Source: Methanobacteriota archaeon (GTDB lineage Archaea > Thermoplasmatota > Poseidoniia > Poseidoniales > Thalassarchaeaceae). Taken from it: a DNA stretch of 56,399 bases. The position numbers and the translations under genes were made by a program. The stretch is from NCBI GenBank assembly GCA_004195715.1, contig PSPX01000004.1:1-56399 (forward strand), in the 5' to 3' direction. Below are positions 41,520 to 50,820 of this stretch, piece by piece. How positions within the stretch are numbered: the first letter of the stretch is position 1; each line of letters starts with the position of its first letter. The notes below the pieces were generated by a model. That model searched no databases and had not been told where the DNA came from. It saw nothing but the letters and a program-made list of their open reading frames with translations.

Positions 41520-42974
41520 TCATTGCCATTCGATGAATTCTGAATCAGATATTTCCAGCGAAACGGCGTCGGGCCAGCCAAGCAGTCGCGAGAGGAAAAC
41601 CAGCGCCGCACGATTGGTGATATTCGCGACCTGCTGAATGCTCAATTGACCGTCGCAGTATTCGGGATAAGCGTCACAGCCTATCGGTGAAAATTGGTAA
41701 TGACCGGTATTGTTGATGACTCCAAAAGTCAAATCAACGCCATCGCCAATGTCTTTGACGATTTGTGAAACATGTTCCAGATCTGTCGTTTCATCGGAAT
41801 CTCCTGTGAGAATAAGCGTCGGAATGGCAATGTCAGAAAGACCGGTTTTTAGCACTCCTCCATTCCAAGGAGCCAGGGCGATTGAAGCCCAGATTCTGTC
41901 ATCTCGAAGTGTGACCGTGTCCTCGTTTGGGCGTTCGTTCCACCAAGCATCGCGGATTTCGCAGCCCTCTTCGATTCCTCGATCGCATGCCTCAGTCAGG
42001 TCGTCTGTGTCAATCGTCGCTCCCGCCAAAGACAATGTCGTATAGCCTCCGAACGAATGGCCGGCCACTGCATATCCTGCATCAGCATCCAAACAATTCT
42101 CGAAGAGTCCTTCTGCTGCAGATTCGTCAACCAGCCAATTGAACGTATCCATTATATCAGTGGGTCTCCGCAAAATCAATTCAGGGTATTTTTCCTCGGT
42201 GTTGTCAAAGAATGTGTTGAACTTGTGATCGGGCGCGGCGACTATGAAGCCGTGTGAGACGAGTCGTTGCATGAGGAATTCGGTGTTCCAGCGCATTCCA
42301 GTGTTGCCGTGTGAAAACACCAGAACGGGATGGATTTCGGAGCAGTCGATCGAGGGGGAGTCCCACGATTCACCCAGATAAAGAGAGTCGTAAATAACCA
42401 CCTCACCAGACTCACCAGATGCCGGATACCAAACTTGGACAGTGAGTTCTAGACCGGTCGATCCAGTGAATTTGTAGTCATTTGTACCGACTGAATATGG
42501 TCCGGACTCGAGTAGTGAAGTTGCAATCGTCAACGGGAATGGATCGTCTGGGTCAATGAATCCATCGCCATCATCATCGGTGTCGGCATTGTCGCCGACT
42601 CTGTCACCGTCGGTGTCGGTGGTTTCGGTTGGGTCGTCGGGGAACGCATCCTCGTTGTTGGCAACACCATCGCCATCTCGATCAGCATCGGTAATGTCTC
42701 CGATCCCATCACCATCGCTGTCGCTAATCTCGCTGGAATCGAGTGGGAACGCATCGTTGGAGCCGCTCACGCCATCACCGTCAGCATCTTCATCGCAAGC
42801 ATCGCCATCACCGTCGGAATCGAGGTCGCTCTGGTCTGAGTTGGGGATGTTGAGACAATTATCATCGACATCGGCGATACCGTCGGAATCTGCATCGTCG
42901 AAACCGAGGCAGCCTGATAGGATCGAGAGAATGAGAATCGATATGACGGGAAGGACTGTGTTTCGCATCTCCAT
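41520..42974 (-). CDS. Lipoprotein with thrombospondin type 3-like calcium repeats and alpha/beta hydrolase domain
   Basis: This 484-residue protein has a lipoprotein signal ending in LSILSGC. About 120 residues rich in Asp-Gly follow, with the thrombospondin type 3 repeat pattern (DSDGDGDACDEDADGDGV, DSDGDGIGDITDADRDGDG), expected to bind several calcium ions. The remaining ~330 residues are an alpha/beta hydrolase with the nucleophile elbow AVAGHSFGGYTT. HPVLVFSHGNTG is the oxyanion strand, TLILTGDSDETT holds a likely Asp and INNTGHYQFSP the His. It resembles platelet-activating-factor acetylhydrolase/dienelactone hydrolase types, so a surface esterase or lipase is likely. Start ambiguous between 42974 and 42968. 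Confidence 0.85.
   Translation of the reverse strand: MEMRNTVLPVISILILSILSGCLGFDDADSDGIADVDDNCLNIPNSDQSDLDSDGDGDACDEDADGDGVSGSNDAFPLDSSEISDSDGDGIGDITDADRDGDGVANNEDAFPDDPTETTDTDGDRVGDNADTDDDGDGFIDPDDPFPLTIATSLLESGPYSVGTNDYKFTGSTGLELTVQVWYPASGESGEVVIYDSLYLGESWDSPSIDCSEIHPVLVFSHGNTGMRWNTEFLMQRLVSHGFIVAAPDHKFNTFFDNTEEKYPELILRRPTDIMDTFNWLVDESAAEGLFENCLDADAGYAVAGHSFGGYTTLSLAGATIDTDDLTEACDRGIEEGCEIRDAWWNERPNEDTVTLRDDRIWASIALAPWNGGVLKTGLSDIAIPTLILTGDSDETTDLEHVSQIVKDIGDGVDLTFGVINNTGHYQFSPIGCDAYPEYCDGQLSIQQVANITNRAALVFLSRLLGWPDAVSLEISDSEFIEWQ
42540..42890 (-). repeat. Coding repeat: thrombospondin type 3-like Asp/Gly repeats
   Basis: The DNA shows degenerate repeats around GATGGCGATGGT and its complement. 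They encode alternating DSDGDG-type calcium-binding segments of the lipoprotein hydrolase. The periodicity comes from the protein, not from a mobile or CRISPR element. Confidence 0.8.
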
Positions 42975-43077
42975 CACTCGCACAATATGGCTCACAGCAC
43001 ATCGAAGAGGTGATTACGAATCAACCCGATGCATAGTTTGAATGCAAAGTGTCTCTTAGCCTCGATACGGTGAGCCT

Positions 43078-44451
43078 GTGAAGGAGTGGGAACAGCCTAT
43101 TGACACCGGGGAAGCTCCGGAGGACGGTTCCCACTTCGATGTGATTGTAGTAGGGGGAGGTCCTGGGGGCGCGGCCGCGGCCTCCTACCATGCGATGAAT
43201 GGCTGCCGGGTGTTATTGCTCGAGAAAGGAGTCTGGCCTCGTGACAAGCCGTGCGGAGATGCCGTGGGGGGAAAATCACTGTCTCATGTCGAGGAGCTCG
43301 GCGTGCTCCCTATGATCGAAGCCACTCCTCACTACGTTGTCGATTCCATTCTCTTCGGCAGCACCAACGGTTCAGAGGTCAGGGTGATGCTGCCCAAGGA
43401 AACCTATGAGGAAAAGGGGTTGATGTCAGGCTATGCCCTGCCTAGAATTCAATTCGACTACATGCTGTTCAAGCGCGCTACCGAGGTAGTAATCGAAGCG
43501 GGTGGTGCGGTAATCCAAGGCTTCTCTGTCAACGATGTACCTGTTGTTGGTGCGGGTGAAGGAGCGAAGATATTGGGAGTAAAAGGGAAGATAGGAGGCG
43601 CTCGGTCCGAGGAGCCTGAGCTTGCCTTCAGTGCTCCCTTGACGATTGGAGCGGGTGGCTACAACTGCCCAGTATCACGCACTATCACCGAGGTCTACGA
43701 AGAACCATTCCGAGATGATGAGCACTTCTGTGGGGGCTACCGTGAGTACTGGGAGAATGTTGGTGGCCTCGGGGACTCAGAGGGGCCGATTGAAATTCAC
43801 TTCATCGATGAGGTTCTACCCGGATACTTCTGGCTATTCCCGGTTCAGAAGGGAGTGGTAAATGTCGGCGTTGGCATGCTGATATCAGAACAGAGGAAGC
43901 AGAAGGGAAAGAAAAAGTCCCTCAAGAAGATACAGAAGTGGGTCATTGAGGAGCACCCCCGATTCAAACAACGATTTGCCAACGCTACTCTCGTACCTAA
44001 ATCACAGAAGGGGTGGCAACTCCCATTCGGCTCGCCGAGGAAGAAGGCGCCTTCCTTCCAACCGAGGCGCGCGGCAATGGCCGGGGCGATGGCTGTGGGA
44101 GACGCGGCCAGTTTGGTTGATCCATTCAGTGGAGAAGGTATCGGTAACGCTTTGCTGTCTGCCAAGATGACGAGTAGGCATTTCGACAAAGAGGGGCATG
44201 CAGACGGTTTTCCCGAGAGTGCAGCGGTGGCGTACATGGAGGATTTGTGGGGAGAGTTGGGTAAGGAACTGACAAATTCTACGAAACTGCAGAGATTGAT
44301 GAAGAGAAAACGTCTCACCAACTGGTTTGTCAAGAAAGCATCGAAGAAGAAGGAGATAGGAAATATGATGTCGGAGATGATCGCTAGCAAGGAGAGTCAA
44401 GAGTCACTTTGGAGCCCTTGGTTCATGTTCAAGACACTGATACTGCCATGA
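43078..44451 (+). CDS. Geranylgeranyl reductase family FAD-dependent oxidoreductase (archaeal lipid saturation)
   Basis: These enzymes reduce the double bonds of geranylgeranyl chains of archaeal ether lipids. The 457-residue protein has the FAD motif DVIVVGGGPGGAAAASYHA (residues ~24-42), LLLEKGVWPRDKPCGDAVGG with the family's K-P-C-G-D signature, and AMAVGDAASLVDPFSGEGIG, the third FAD contact typical of the group. The C-terminal ~90 residues are basic and helical. The start is GTG at 43078. It leads a probable operon with the HAD phosphatase (10 bases downstream) and the SDR gene. Substrate assignment to lipid rather than chlorophyll- or quinone-type isoprenoids follows from the archaeal context. 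Confidence 0.85.
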   Translation: MKEWEQPIDTGEAPEDGSHFDVIVVGGGPGGAAAASYHAMNGCRVLLLEKGVWPRDKPCGDAVGGKSLSHVEELGVLPMIEATPHYVVDSILFGSTNGSEVRVMLPKETYEEKGLMSGYALPRIQFDYMLFKRATEVVIEAGGAVIQGFSVNDVPVVGAGEGAKILGVKGKIGGARSEEPELAFSAPLTIGAGGYNCPVSRTITEVYEEPFRDDEHFCGGYREYWENVGGLGDSEGPIEIHFIDEVLPGYFWLFPVQKGVVNVGVGMLISEQRKQKGKKKSLKKIQKWVIEEHPRFKQRFANATLVPKSQKGWQLPFGSPRKKAPSFQPRRAAMAGAMAVGDAASLVDPFSGEGIGNALLSAKMTSRHFDKEGHADGFPESAAVAYMEDLWGELGKELTNSTKLQRLMKRKRLTNWFVKKASKKKEIGNMMSEMIASKESQESLWSPWFMFKTLILP

Positions 44452-44460
44452 GGTGAGGTG

Positions 44461-45246
44461 ATGAGGGAAATTCCACGTACTCTAGAGGGAATCGAAGCGG
44501 TGTTCCTCGATCTCGATGGGACACTGTATCTAGGCAACAATGTGATAGAAGGGGCCTTGAATTTCCTCTCGAGATTGGAAGAGAAGGGGATTCAGAGGTT
44601 CTTCCTCTCTAACAACTCGAGTCGGTCTGTCACACAGTACGTCGAGAAGCTGCAGGGTATGGGAGTACCTGCCACTTCAGAAGACATTCTGCTTTCGACC
44701 CATGACCTACTCGCGTGGCTAAGCGTTAACGGGATATCAGAAACTTATCTCGTCGGTACTTCGGGGATGCGCCAAATGCTCGAAGATGCGGGCGTCTCTA
44801 CTGATTCAACAGAGCCGCAATACGTCGTTCTTGGTTACGACACGGAAATAACCTATGAGAAACTCAGCACGGCTTCAGTACATCTCCACAGAGGGATTCC
44901 GATGGTGGCCAGCCATCCAGACACGGTCTGTCCCTCACCCGATGGGGGTCTGCCCGACACTGGGGCCTACATGGATCTGTTCGAAGCCACCACAGGGGTA
45001 CGTCCAGAGCATGTGTGTGGTAAGCCGAACGCGGGGATGATACTGCATAAGGTCGAGTCGTTGGGGCTGCTCCCGGAGCAGTGCGCAATGATTGGTGATC
45101 GACTCTATACCGACATGGAAATGGCGAAGAGAGCTGGGGTCCATGGCATACTGGTTCTCAGTGGGGAAGCCACAATGGAAGACTTAGGGGCTGCTCCACA
45201 GAACCCTTCGCTCGTGGTTGGCTCCGTTGATGAATTAGCCAAGTAG
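44461..45246 (+). CDS. HAD-superfamily phosphatase (NagD/phosphoglycolate phosphatase-like)
   Basis: This 261-residue haloacid dehalogenase-type phosphatase has motif I AVFLDLDGTLYLG with the nucleophile Asp, and motif II FFLSNNSSRS. The Lys of motif III lies in CGKPNAGM and motif IV in MIGDRLYTDMEMAKRAG. The C2-type cap insert (residues ~90-185) places it in the NagD/p-nitrophenyl phosphatase group, which includes phosphoglycolate and glycerol-phosphate phosphatases. The ATG at 44461 has GAGGTGAGGTG directly upstream. Its position between a geranylgeranyl reductase and an SDR gene hints at lipid-head or isoprenoid phosphate metabolism, but the substrate is unknown. Confidence 0.88.
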   Translation: MREIPRTLEGIEAVFLDLDGTLYLGNNVIEGALNFLSRLEEKGIQRFFLSNNSSRSVTQYVEKLQGMGVPATSEDILLSTHDLLAWLSVNGISETYLVGTSGMRQMLEDAGVSTDSTEPQYVVLGYDTEITYEKLSTASVHLHRGIPMVASHPDTVCPSPDGGLPDTGAYMDLFEATTGVRPEHVCGKPNAGMILHKVESLGLLPEQCAMIGDRLYTDMEMAKRAGVHGILVLSGEATMEDLGAAPQNPSLVVGSVDELAK

Positions 45247-45264
45247 AGGGAGAAACCCTCAATC

Positions 45265-46317
45265 ATGACAACCCCTGCCGAAATCGTGAGTGAGGGCTTA
45301 GTTACTGTCACTGGCGCGAGTGGTTTCATCGGCAGCCATGTCGTCGCGAACCTGCTCGCTCGTGGCAGAGTTGTAAGAGCGACTGTGCGAGATTCTTCTG
45401 ATACAACTAGGGTCGACCATCTGAAGGCTCTACCAATGATCGAAGGGGGGGCTCTTGAGATAGTCGAGATGGATCTGTTCGATGTGGCTTCGGTGAATGC
45501 CGCAATCGCCGGGTGCACCGATCTCATACACACCGCAGCAGCGGTTAGGATCAGTGCCAAGGACCCTCAGAAACAAATCGTTGACCCAAGTGTGATAGGA
45601 ACCCAGAATGTAGTTTCGGCAATCGATGCTGCGGGCACAGTCGAGCGGTTTGTGCACACTTCTTCCACGGCAGCCATCAGGCCGATGAAGTGGAGAGACG
45701 GAGAGACATTGACGACCGAGACATGGGCTGATGATGCTACGCTCGATGGCAATCCATACGGACTGGCAAAGGTCGAGGCAGAGAAGGTGGTTAGGAACTG
45801 GCATGCCGCTTCTGACGTCAAAACACGCCCGCGGATGGTGACAATACACCCGAGTGTGGTATTCGGACCGCCGATGAGTAAGATTCACCTGCGGGGCTCT
45901 CTATCTTTCGTGATGGCGCTCGTTCGAAGAGAGATTCCGGTGGTGCTACCAATGCAGATCAACATAGTTGACGTGAGAGACGTTGCCGAGGCCCATGTCA
46001 GGGCTCTGACACAAGGCGAGGATGCTGGTCGATATCTGACAGTGAGTGGAGACATGCAGTTCAAGGATATCTCACTTGCACTCAGGCAGGCCCACCCTGA
46101 ACTAAAGACGCCCACATTCACCCTGCCGTACCCGGCGGCATTGGTGGTCTCAATTTTCCATCGCAGACTGAACTTAGCTTGGGCTCGCCAACATCTCAGG
46201 CGCCGGATATACTGGGACGCGACACCAGCAGAGAGGGATCTTGGAATGACATGGAGGGCTCCTCAGGAGGCTCTTCTGGACTCCATGCCAGTCATTCTAG
46301 AGAACGACTGGGTATAG
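45265..46317 (+). CDS. NAD(P)-dependent epimerase/reductase (extended SDR, dihydroflavonol reductase-like)
   Basis: This 350-residue extended short-chain dehydrogenase begins with the dinucleotide motif VTGASGFIGSHVVANLL (residues ~13-29). It keeps the catalytic Ser region (VHTSSTAAI) and has the YxxxK motif in NPYGLAKVEAEKV. NIVDVRDVAEAHVRAL is typical of dihydroflavonol-4-reductase- and 3-beta-hydroxysteroid dehydrogenase-like members. The C terminus has a short hydrophobic stretch (AALVVSIFHRR). It follows the HAD gene by 18 bases. The substrate is not predictable; a sugar-nucleotide or isoprenoid alcohol/ketone is possible. Confidence 0.88.
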   Translation: MTTPAEIVSEGLVTVTGASGFIGSHVVANLLARGRVVRATVRDSSDTTRVDHLKALPMIEGGALEIVEMDLFDVASVNAAIAGCTDLIHTAAAVRISAKDPQKQIVDPSVIGTQNVVSAIDAAGTVERFVHTSSTAAIRPMKWRDGETLTTETWADDATLDGNPYGLAKVEAEKVVRNWHAASDVKTRPRMVTIHPSVVFGPPMSKIHLRGSLSFVMALVRREIPVVLPMQINIVDVRDVAEAHVRALTQGEDAGRYLTVSGDMQFKDISLALRQAHPELKTPTFTLPYPAALVVSIFHRRLNLAWARQHLRRRIYWDATPAERDLGMTWRAPQEALLDSMPVILENDWV

Positions 46318-46351
46318 GATTGGTTTTCAACGAGCCTCCTAACGGAGGGCT

Positions 46352-47878
46352 GTGTCCAGAGTGGCTCACCTACTTGTGCTGCTGATGCTGAGTTCTACAA
46401 TCAGCGGTTGCCTTTGGTGGGGAGAGGATGAGGTTGACGAACCGGAAACGGGTCCGTTCAATTTCGAACAGGAGTTGCCGAACACCACTTGGTATCACTA
46501 TCCTGGAACGGTGTCGGAGCCGTGGGCTGTAGATGCCACTGATGCTGCTGCGGTATCCGCGGCTAACATCACAGCAAACCTGAGTGGGAACAGTACCCCT
46601 TACTTTGCCAACGCGACATACTACGGGACCGGGTTCGACACCTTTGAGCCGACCATTGGGGTCACTTCATCGGGGGCTATCTTCTTCACTAACTACAACG
46701 GACTCGGTGACGGTACACACATCATCCGCTCGCGGGACCAGGGTCAGACATGGGAGGATGTGGGGCCGTTCGGGTCTGTGGATGATGATTCGGGGCAGAC
46801 CCCTAACTCCAACGACCCTTACATCTACGTCGACAAGTTCACTGACAGACTGGTTAAGTTCGACATGCATGCCCTTGCTGCAATGTTCGTCGAATACTCT
46901 GACAATGATGGTGACTCATGGAGCACCCCCTTTCCCGTAGAGGGTTACTATGTAACTCAGGATCACCAGAGCATAGCCTCAATGCCACCACCACCTGGTG
47001 TAACAGCATTACACGATGTAATCTACGTCTACTGCATCAACACGGGCTCACCTGCGGCGGGAGCACAGTGTTCGCGCTCACTCAATGGTGGTCTATCGTG
47101 GGACGTGCAGAGAATCGGTTTTCCTAGCAGCAGCTTCCCGCAGTGCTCAGGGTTACATGGCCACGTGGCCGGGGGAATTGACGGGGCTATTTACAGAGGT
47201 AATCCCTCGTGTGAGGGCCCAGCAGTCTACCGTTCTCTAGATGGAGGCTACACCTGGACTGAGCACACCATAACCACAGAAGTCGACATGCAGCAGGGCT
47301 GGCACTCACACGAAGTCGCGACGGCAGTAGATGATGGGGGTAATGTACACGCCACTTGGATTAGCAACGATCAGTTGCCGTGGTATGCATACTCGCGAGA
47401 TCAAGGCAACACCTGGAGTGAGCCGATGATGGTCGCATCCCCGGGTGTCATAGAAACTGGTTTTCCAACAATCTTTGCGGGTGCAGAGGGGCGTGTAGTG
47501 GTAGGCTACATCGGAGAGATCAATGATGTGAGTGCGAATAACACGACTTCTGGTGGAGTCGGATGGGGGGGCTACATGGCCATCATGACCGATGCTTTCG
47601 CTGAGCATCCCCTAATCACCACGGTGGTTGTCAACCAGCCAAACGATCCACTGGACATCACATCCGACTGTGGTAATGTGCGCTGCGGAGGATTTGGAGA
47701 TTTCATCGATGTTGAGATTGATGATGAGGGGCGTCCTTGGATCGCGCTTGCACACAACGCGGCTGGGTTCGAGGAAGCGATTATCGGGACATTGACCGAA
47801 GGACCTGTTTTGTATGGTGATCTAGCGTACCTTCCGGTGCTACCGGCTGGTGGTAATACAACCCTGATGATGGGGTAA
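46352..47878 (+). CDS. Lipoprotein with Asp-box beta-propeller (sialidase-like fold), paralogue A
   Basis: This 508-residue protein has a lipoprotein signal (LLVLLMLSSTISGC), so it is surface-anchored. Repeats of the Asp-box type S-x-D/N-x-G-x-x-W are visible (SRDQGQTW, SDNDGDSW, SLNGGLSW, SLDGGYTW, SRDQGNTW), which mark a sialidase-like six-bladed propeller. Shared landmarks with the next gene are NTTWYHY, FEPTIGVTS, NDPYIYVDKFTDR-KFDMHAL, QDHQSIAS and RCGGFGDF. It starts with GTG at 46352 in a 34-base gap after the SDR gene. Sugar binding or glycosidase activity is possible but catalytic residues were not identified. Confidence 0.85.
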   Translation: MSRVAHLLVLLMLSSTISGCLWWGEDEVDEPETGPFNFEQELPNTTWYHYPGTVSEPWAVDATDAAAVSAANITANLSGNSTPYFANATYYGTGFDTFEPTIGVTSSGAIFFTNYNGLGDGTHIIRSRDQGQTWEDVGPFGSVDDDSGQTPNSNDPYIYVDKFTDRLVKFDMHALAAMFVEYSDNDGDSWSTPFPVEGYYVTQDHQSIASMPPPPGVTALHDVIYVYCINTGSPAAGAQCSRSLNGGLSWDVQRIGFPSSSFPQCSGLHGHVAGGIDGAIYRGNPSCEGPAVYRSLDGGYTWTEHTITTEVDMQQGWHSHEVATAVDDGGNVHATWISNDQLPWYAYSRDQGNTWSEPMMVASPGVIETGFPTIFAGAEGRVVVGYIGEINDVSANNTTSGGVGWGGYMAIMTDAFAEHPLITTVVVNQPNDPLDITSDCGNVRCGGFGDFIDVEIDDEGRPWIALAHNAAGFEEAIIGTLTEGPVLYGDLAYLPVLPAGGNTTLMMG

Positions 47879-47922
47879 CAAATCGCCGTTCATCTGATGT
47901 ATGCGAATCTTGACCGCGAATC

Positions 47923-49377
47923 GTGCGCGCGACGGCGATGATGCTGGTGCTACTGATGATATCAGCCCCCCTTGGGGGCTGCTTCGGTAAAGAAGAGGTC
48001 GTAATCAAGGAGGAAAACGTGTTTGACTCGCTTTGCCCCGATGGCATCTCTAACAGCACCTGGTACCACTATTCCAACGCCACCGACGCCACTACTGTCT
48101 CAGATGTATTCAACGGCACCTCAGTGCTTGTAGGAAACAACGCTCCGTCCTGTGCTATGGGTAGCTACTACGGCATCGGTATGACGACCTTCGAGCCGAC
48201 CATTGGAGTCACCTCAGCGGATAACCTGTACATGACGAGTTGGGGTAATGGCGCTTCGGGGTCGACAGCGATAGTGCGCTGCTCGGGTTTGATTGGAATG
48301 ACCAATGTGAGTGACTACGTCTGCGAGGATGTCTACAGTGTATTCCTGCCCGTGGCTAACAGCAACGATCCGTATCTCTACGTTGACCCTTGGACTGACC
48401 GCGTGATGAAGTTCGACATGCATGCCTTGCTTGGGATGACTGTTGAGTGGTCCGACAATGAGGGAGGAAGTTGGACTGGTCCGTCTGTCGCAACTGGTTG
48501 GTCGGTCCAGGATCACCAGACCATAGCCTCCTCTCCTTACTCAGCACTCCTTCATCCCACCACATGGGTGTTCTGCGTCAACGGCAACTACCCATATCCA
48601 GTCTGCTCAGCCAGCAACGACGGGGGGCTGACATGGGGGCCTGAGCTGCCGGGAGCTCCGAATGGTTGTGACAGTGGAGGGTTGACTGGTCACATGATGG
48701 GTTCTGAGAACGGTAACTTCTATCGCGGCAACAGGGGATGTAACGGGGGCGAGGGTTACTCTGTATACCGGAGCACGAATGGAGGAATTACTTGGACCGA
48801 ACACCCACTACCAACTGAGAATACGGGGACTGCGGAGACTTGGAACTTCGAGGAAGCACAGGTCTATCCCGACTCTGAAAACAACGTCCACGCAATGTGG
48901 ATGGGTTCTGACAACATGCCATATTACTCATACTCAACCGACGAGGCTGAGAGTTGGAGTGTTCCGTTGATGATCGCCCCGCCTATCGGCCTAAACGGCA
49001 CTGGATTCCCAGTACTGACTGCCGGTGGTCCTGGACAGGTAGCCTTTGGCTACATTGGGGATTCGGGGGGAAATACCTGGAACGGTTACCTCACCGTCAT
49101 CACCGACGCATTCAGCCTGATGCCTTTGATGACAACAGTACAGGTCAATGGGTGGGGTGATCCGTTAGACACCACAGCTGACTGTGGCTTCAATCGGTGT
49201 GGAGGATTCGGGGACTTCAATGACATCATAATCGACCAGCACGGAAGACCCTGGTTCGGGCTCGCACACAACGTCGGTGGAGAACTGGGGATTTTTGGTA
49301 CTATGACGCTTGGGCCGTCTCTACGAGGTAACGGGACCCTCGAAGAATTGCCATCAGGCGGACCAAGCACCCTCTAG
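47923..49377 (+). CDS. Lipoprotein with Asp-box beta-propeller (sialidase-like fold), paralogue B
   Basis: This 484-residue lipoprotein (signal LVLLMISAPLGGC) is a tandem paralogue of the preceding gene. It shares NSTWYHY, FEPTIGVTS, NDPYLYVDPWTDR-KFDMHAL, QDHQTIAS and RCGGFGDF-D in the same order. Its Asp-boxes are SDNEGGSW, SNDGGLTW, STNGGITW and the degraded STDEAESW. It has extra Cys residues (for example VRCSGLIGM, YVCEDV) not seen in paralogue A. The start is GTG at 47923, 44 bases after paralogue A. Its stop overlaps that of the convergent LysE gene by four bases. The pair looks like a local duplication that has since diverged. Confidence 0.85.
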   Translation: MRATAMMLVLLMISAPLGGCFGKEEVVIKEENVFDSLCPDGISNSTWYHYSNATDATTVSDVFNGTSVLVGNNAPSCAMGSYYGIGMTTFEPTIGVTSADNLYMTSWGNGASGSTAIVRCSGLIGMTNVSDYVCEDVYSVFLPVANSNDPYLYVDPWTDRVMKFDMHALLGMTVEWSDNEGGSWTGPSVATGWSVQDHQTIASSPYSALLHPTTWVFCVNGNYPYPVCSASNDGGLTWGPELPGAPNGCDSGGLTGHMMGSENGNFYRGNRGCNGGEGYSVYRSTNGGITWTEHPLPTENTGTAETWNFEEAQVYPDSENNVHAMWMGSDNMPYYSYSTDEAESWSVPLMIAPPIGLNGTGFPVLTAGGPGQVAFGYIGDSGGNTWNGYLTVITDAFSLMPLMTTVQVNGWGDPLDTTADCGFNRCGGFGDFNDIIIDQHGRPWFGLAHNVGGELGIFGTMTLGPSLRGNGTLEELPSGGPSTL

Positions 49378-50012
49378 AATATATCTGGGTACAAGCCGTA
49401 TGCCTGGTAGGCGAAGCTTCCAGCGAAGCCAAGCATTGCGAAGCCGCAGAAGACCATTGCGATTCTGTATTTACGCGAGGAGAGCCATGTGCCTCCACCT
49501 ACAAACAGCCATGCTATCGATGCCTTTACCAAGATAATGGTGATTAGAAAGCAGACAGCGTACAAGATAGGTGCAAGAGGTTCCTGTTCAGCCGCCGAAG
49601 CCATCAGCGGACCACCGATGAGGAACCAGAACATGTACACGTTGGGGTTCAGAAGATTAGTGACTACACCGCGTTTGAAAGATCCGGAGGCGTCGGTTTC
49701 TGTATTCTCAGGATCCGGTGCTTCTAGAGAGAAGCATTCTAAGCCCATCTTAGTCAGAAATAACGCCCCAAGAAGCGAGATTGAAAACAGTACGGTGGGT
49801 TGTGTAGCCATCCAACCAGCTAGGAAGAGACTAGCGATTATCATCGGACCATCGGTGAAGATAGGGGCTGCAGCAGTCCACATACCGGCCTTCAGTCCCT
49901 TAGAAAGGGACTCTCTGATTACCATGGTCAATAGCGGGCCTGGCTTGATGCCTTCGATAATCCCGAGGGCTATTCCCGCCGCCGCTAGGCTGGCGATAAG
50001 GTCTGTTTCCAT
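49374..50012 (-). CDS. LysE family exporter
   Basis: This 212-residue membrane protein has about six hydrophobic segments and the LysE signature GIIEGIKPGPLLTMVIRESL. This group exports amino acids or other small metabolites. VVTNLLNPNVYMFWFLIGGP is the conserved second motif of the family. It lies three bases downstream of the Bax inhibitor-1 gene and is co-directional. The substrate is unknown. Confidence 0.88.
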   Translation of the reverse strand: METDLIASLAAAGIALGIIEGIKPGPLLTMVIRESLSKGLKAGMWTAAAPIFTDGPMIIASLFLAGWMATQPTVLFSISLLGALFLTKMGLECFSLEAPDPENTETDASGSFKRGVVTNLLNPNVYMFWFLIGGPLMASAAEQEPLAPILYAVCFLITIILVKASIAWLFVGGGTWLSSRKYRIAMVFCGFAMLGFAGSFAYQAYGLYPDIF

Positions 50013-50015
50013 ACA

Positions 50016-50771
50016 CTACCTCGAGGCGGCTATCTTAGCTAGGAGTTTGAGTATCTCAAGATAGAGCCAAATCAATGTGACCATCAAACCGAAGGCCGCT
50101 CTCCACTCTAATTGCTTGGGAGCACCTCTCTCCACTCCCTTCTCGATGAAGTCGAAGTCCGCAACCAAACAGAGGGACGCAATTCCTACAACGAAGAGGG
50201 AAAATAGAATGCCGATTGGGCCAGCGCCGTGAATATACGGAATTGCGTACCAACCAGAGATTGATCCTATGATTGAAATTCCGTAGATGAGCATGATTGC
50301 AACTAGTGCTGAAGAAACCGCAATCTGTGTGTTACGGTCCCATGCGATTAGTCCGGCTCTGTAGATGGCTATCATTCCCCCAAGAATGAGGAAGGTGAGT
50401 AGTGCTGCGGAAATACCGATACCTGGCATATCTAAACCAACCTCGAAAAGCCATGTTATTCCTCCGAGAACCAGTCCTTCCAAAGCTGCGTAAGAGCAAA
50501 TCAACATTGGATTCATTGATCCGGAAAAAATCACTATCAAAGCAACGACAAAACCTCCCACTGCTCCAATTAAAATCAGAGGCACTGCTTGTGGCATTGA
50601 AAAAGCCGTCATTATGGCGGTGGTCGCTGTGATTAAGAGGAGTATTCCTGTCTTCTCAGCAACTCCTTCGATGGACATTAGGTTGGATTCTTCGTCCCAC
50701 CAGTTGGCGTCCTCATAGGAGCTCTTATCGAACGTGGCATCGGAAAGCGCGGGGTTCCCTGAGCGGTACAT
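50016..50771 (-). CDS. Bax inhibitor-1 / YccA family membrane protein
   Basis: This 251-residue protein has seven hydrophobic segments and the YccA-type N terminus (MYRSGNPALSDATF). The C-terminal acidic pair region is SLCLVADFDFIEKGVERG, a hallmark of the family (D-x-D near a pH-gated calcium site in characterised members). Members are membrane-embedded calcium leak channels or protease regulators. The ATG at 50771 is chosen over a TTG at 50801 because it matches the family N terminus. The gene appears more AT-rich than its neighbours. Confidence 0.88.
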   Translation of the reverse strand: MYRSGNPALSDATFDKSSYEDANWWDEESNLMSIEGVAEKTGILLLITATTAIMTAFSMPQAVPLILIGAVGGFVVALIVIFSGSMNPMLICSYAALEGLVLGGITWLFEVGLDMPGIGISAALLTFLILGGMIAIYRAGLIAWDRNTQIAVSSALVAIMLIYGISIIGSISGWYAIPYIHGAGPIGILFSLFVVGIASLCLVADFDFIEKGVERGAPKQLEWRAAFGLMVTLIWLYLEILKLLAKIAASR

Positions 50772-50820
50772 CAGAGGAACTGATGTGGTCCCCCTTCTCA
50801 AGGGTTAGCCCAACGCATGC

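Noticed and set aside
42540-42890. Tandem repeats resembling a CRISPR array
   Set aside because: Units are degenerate, short and in frame with Asp/Gly-rich thrombospondin type 3-like protein repeats, and there are no cas genes.
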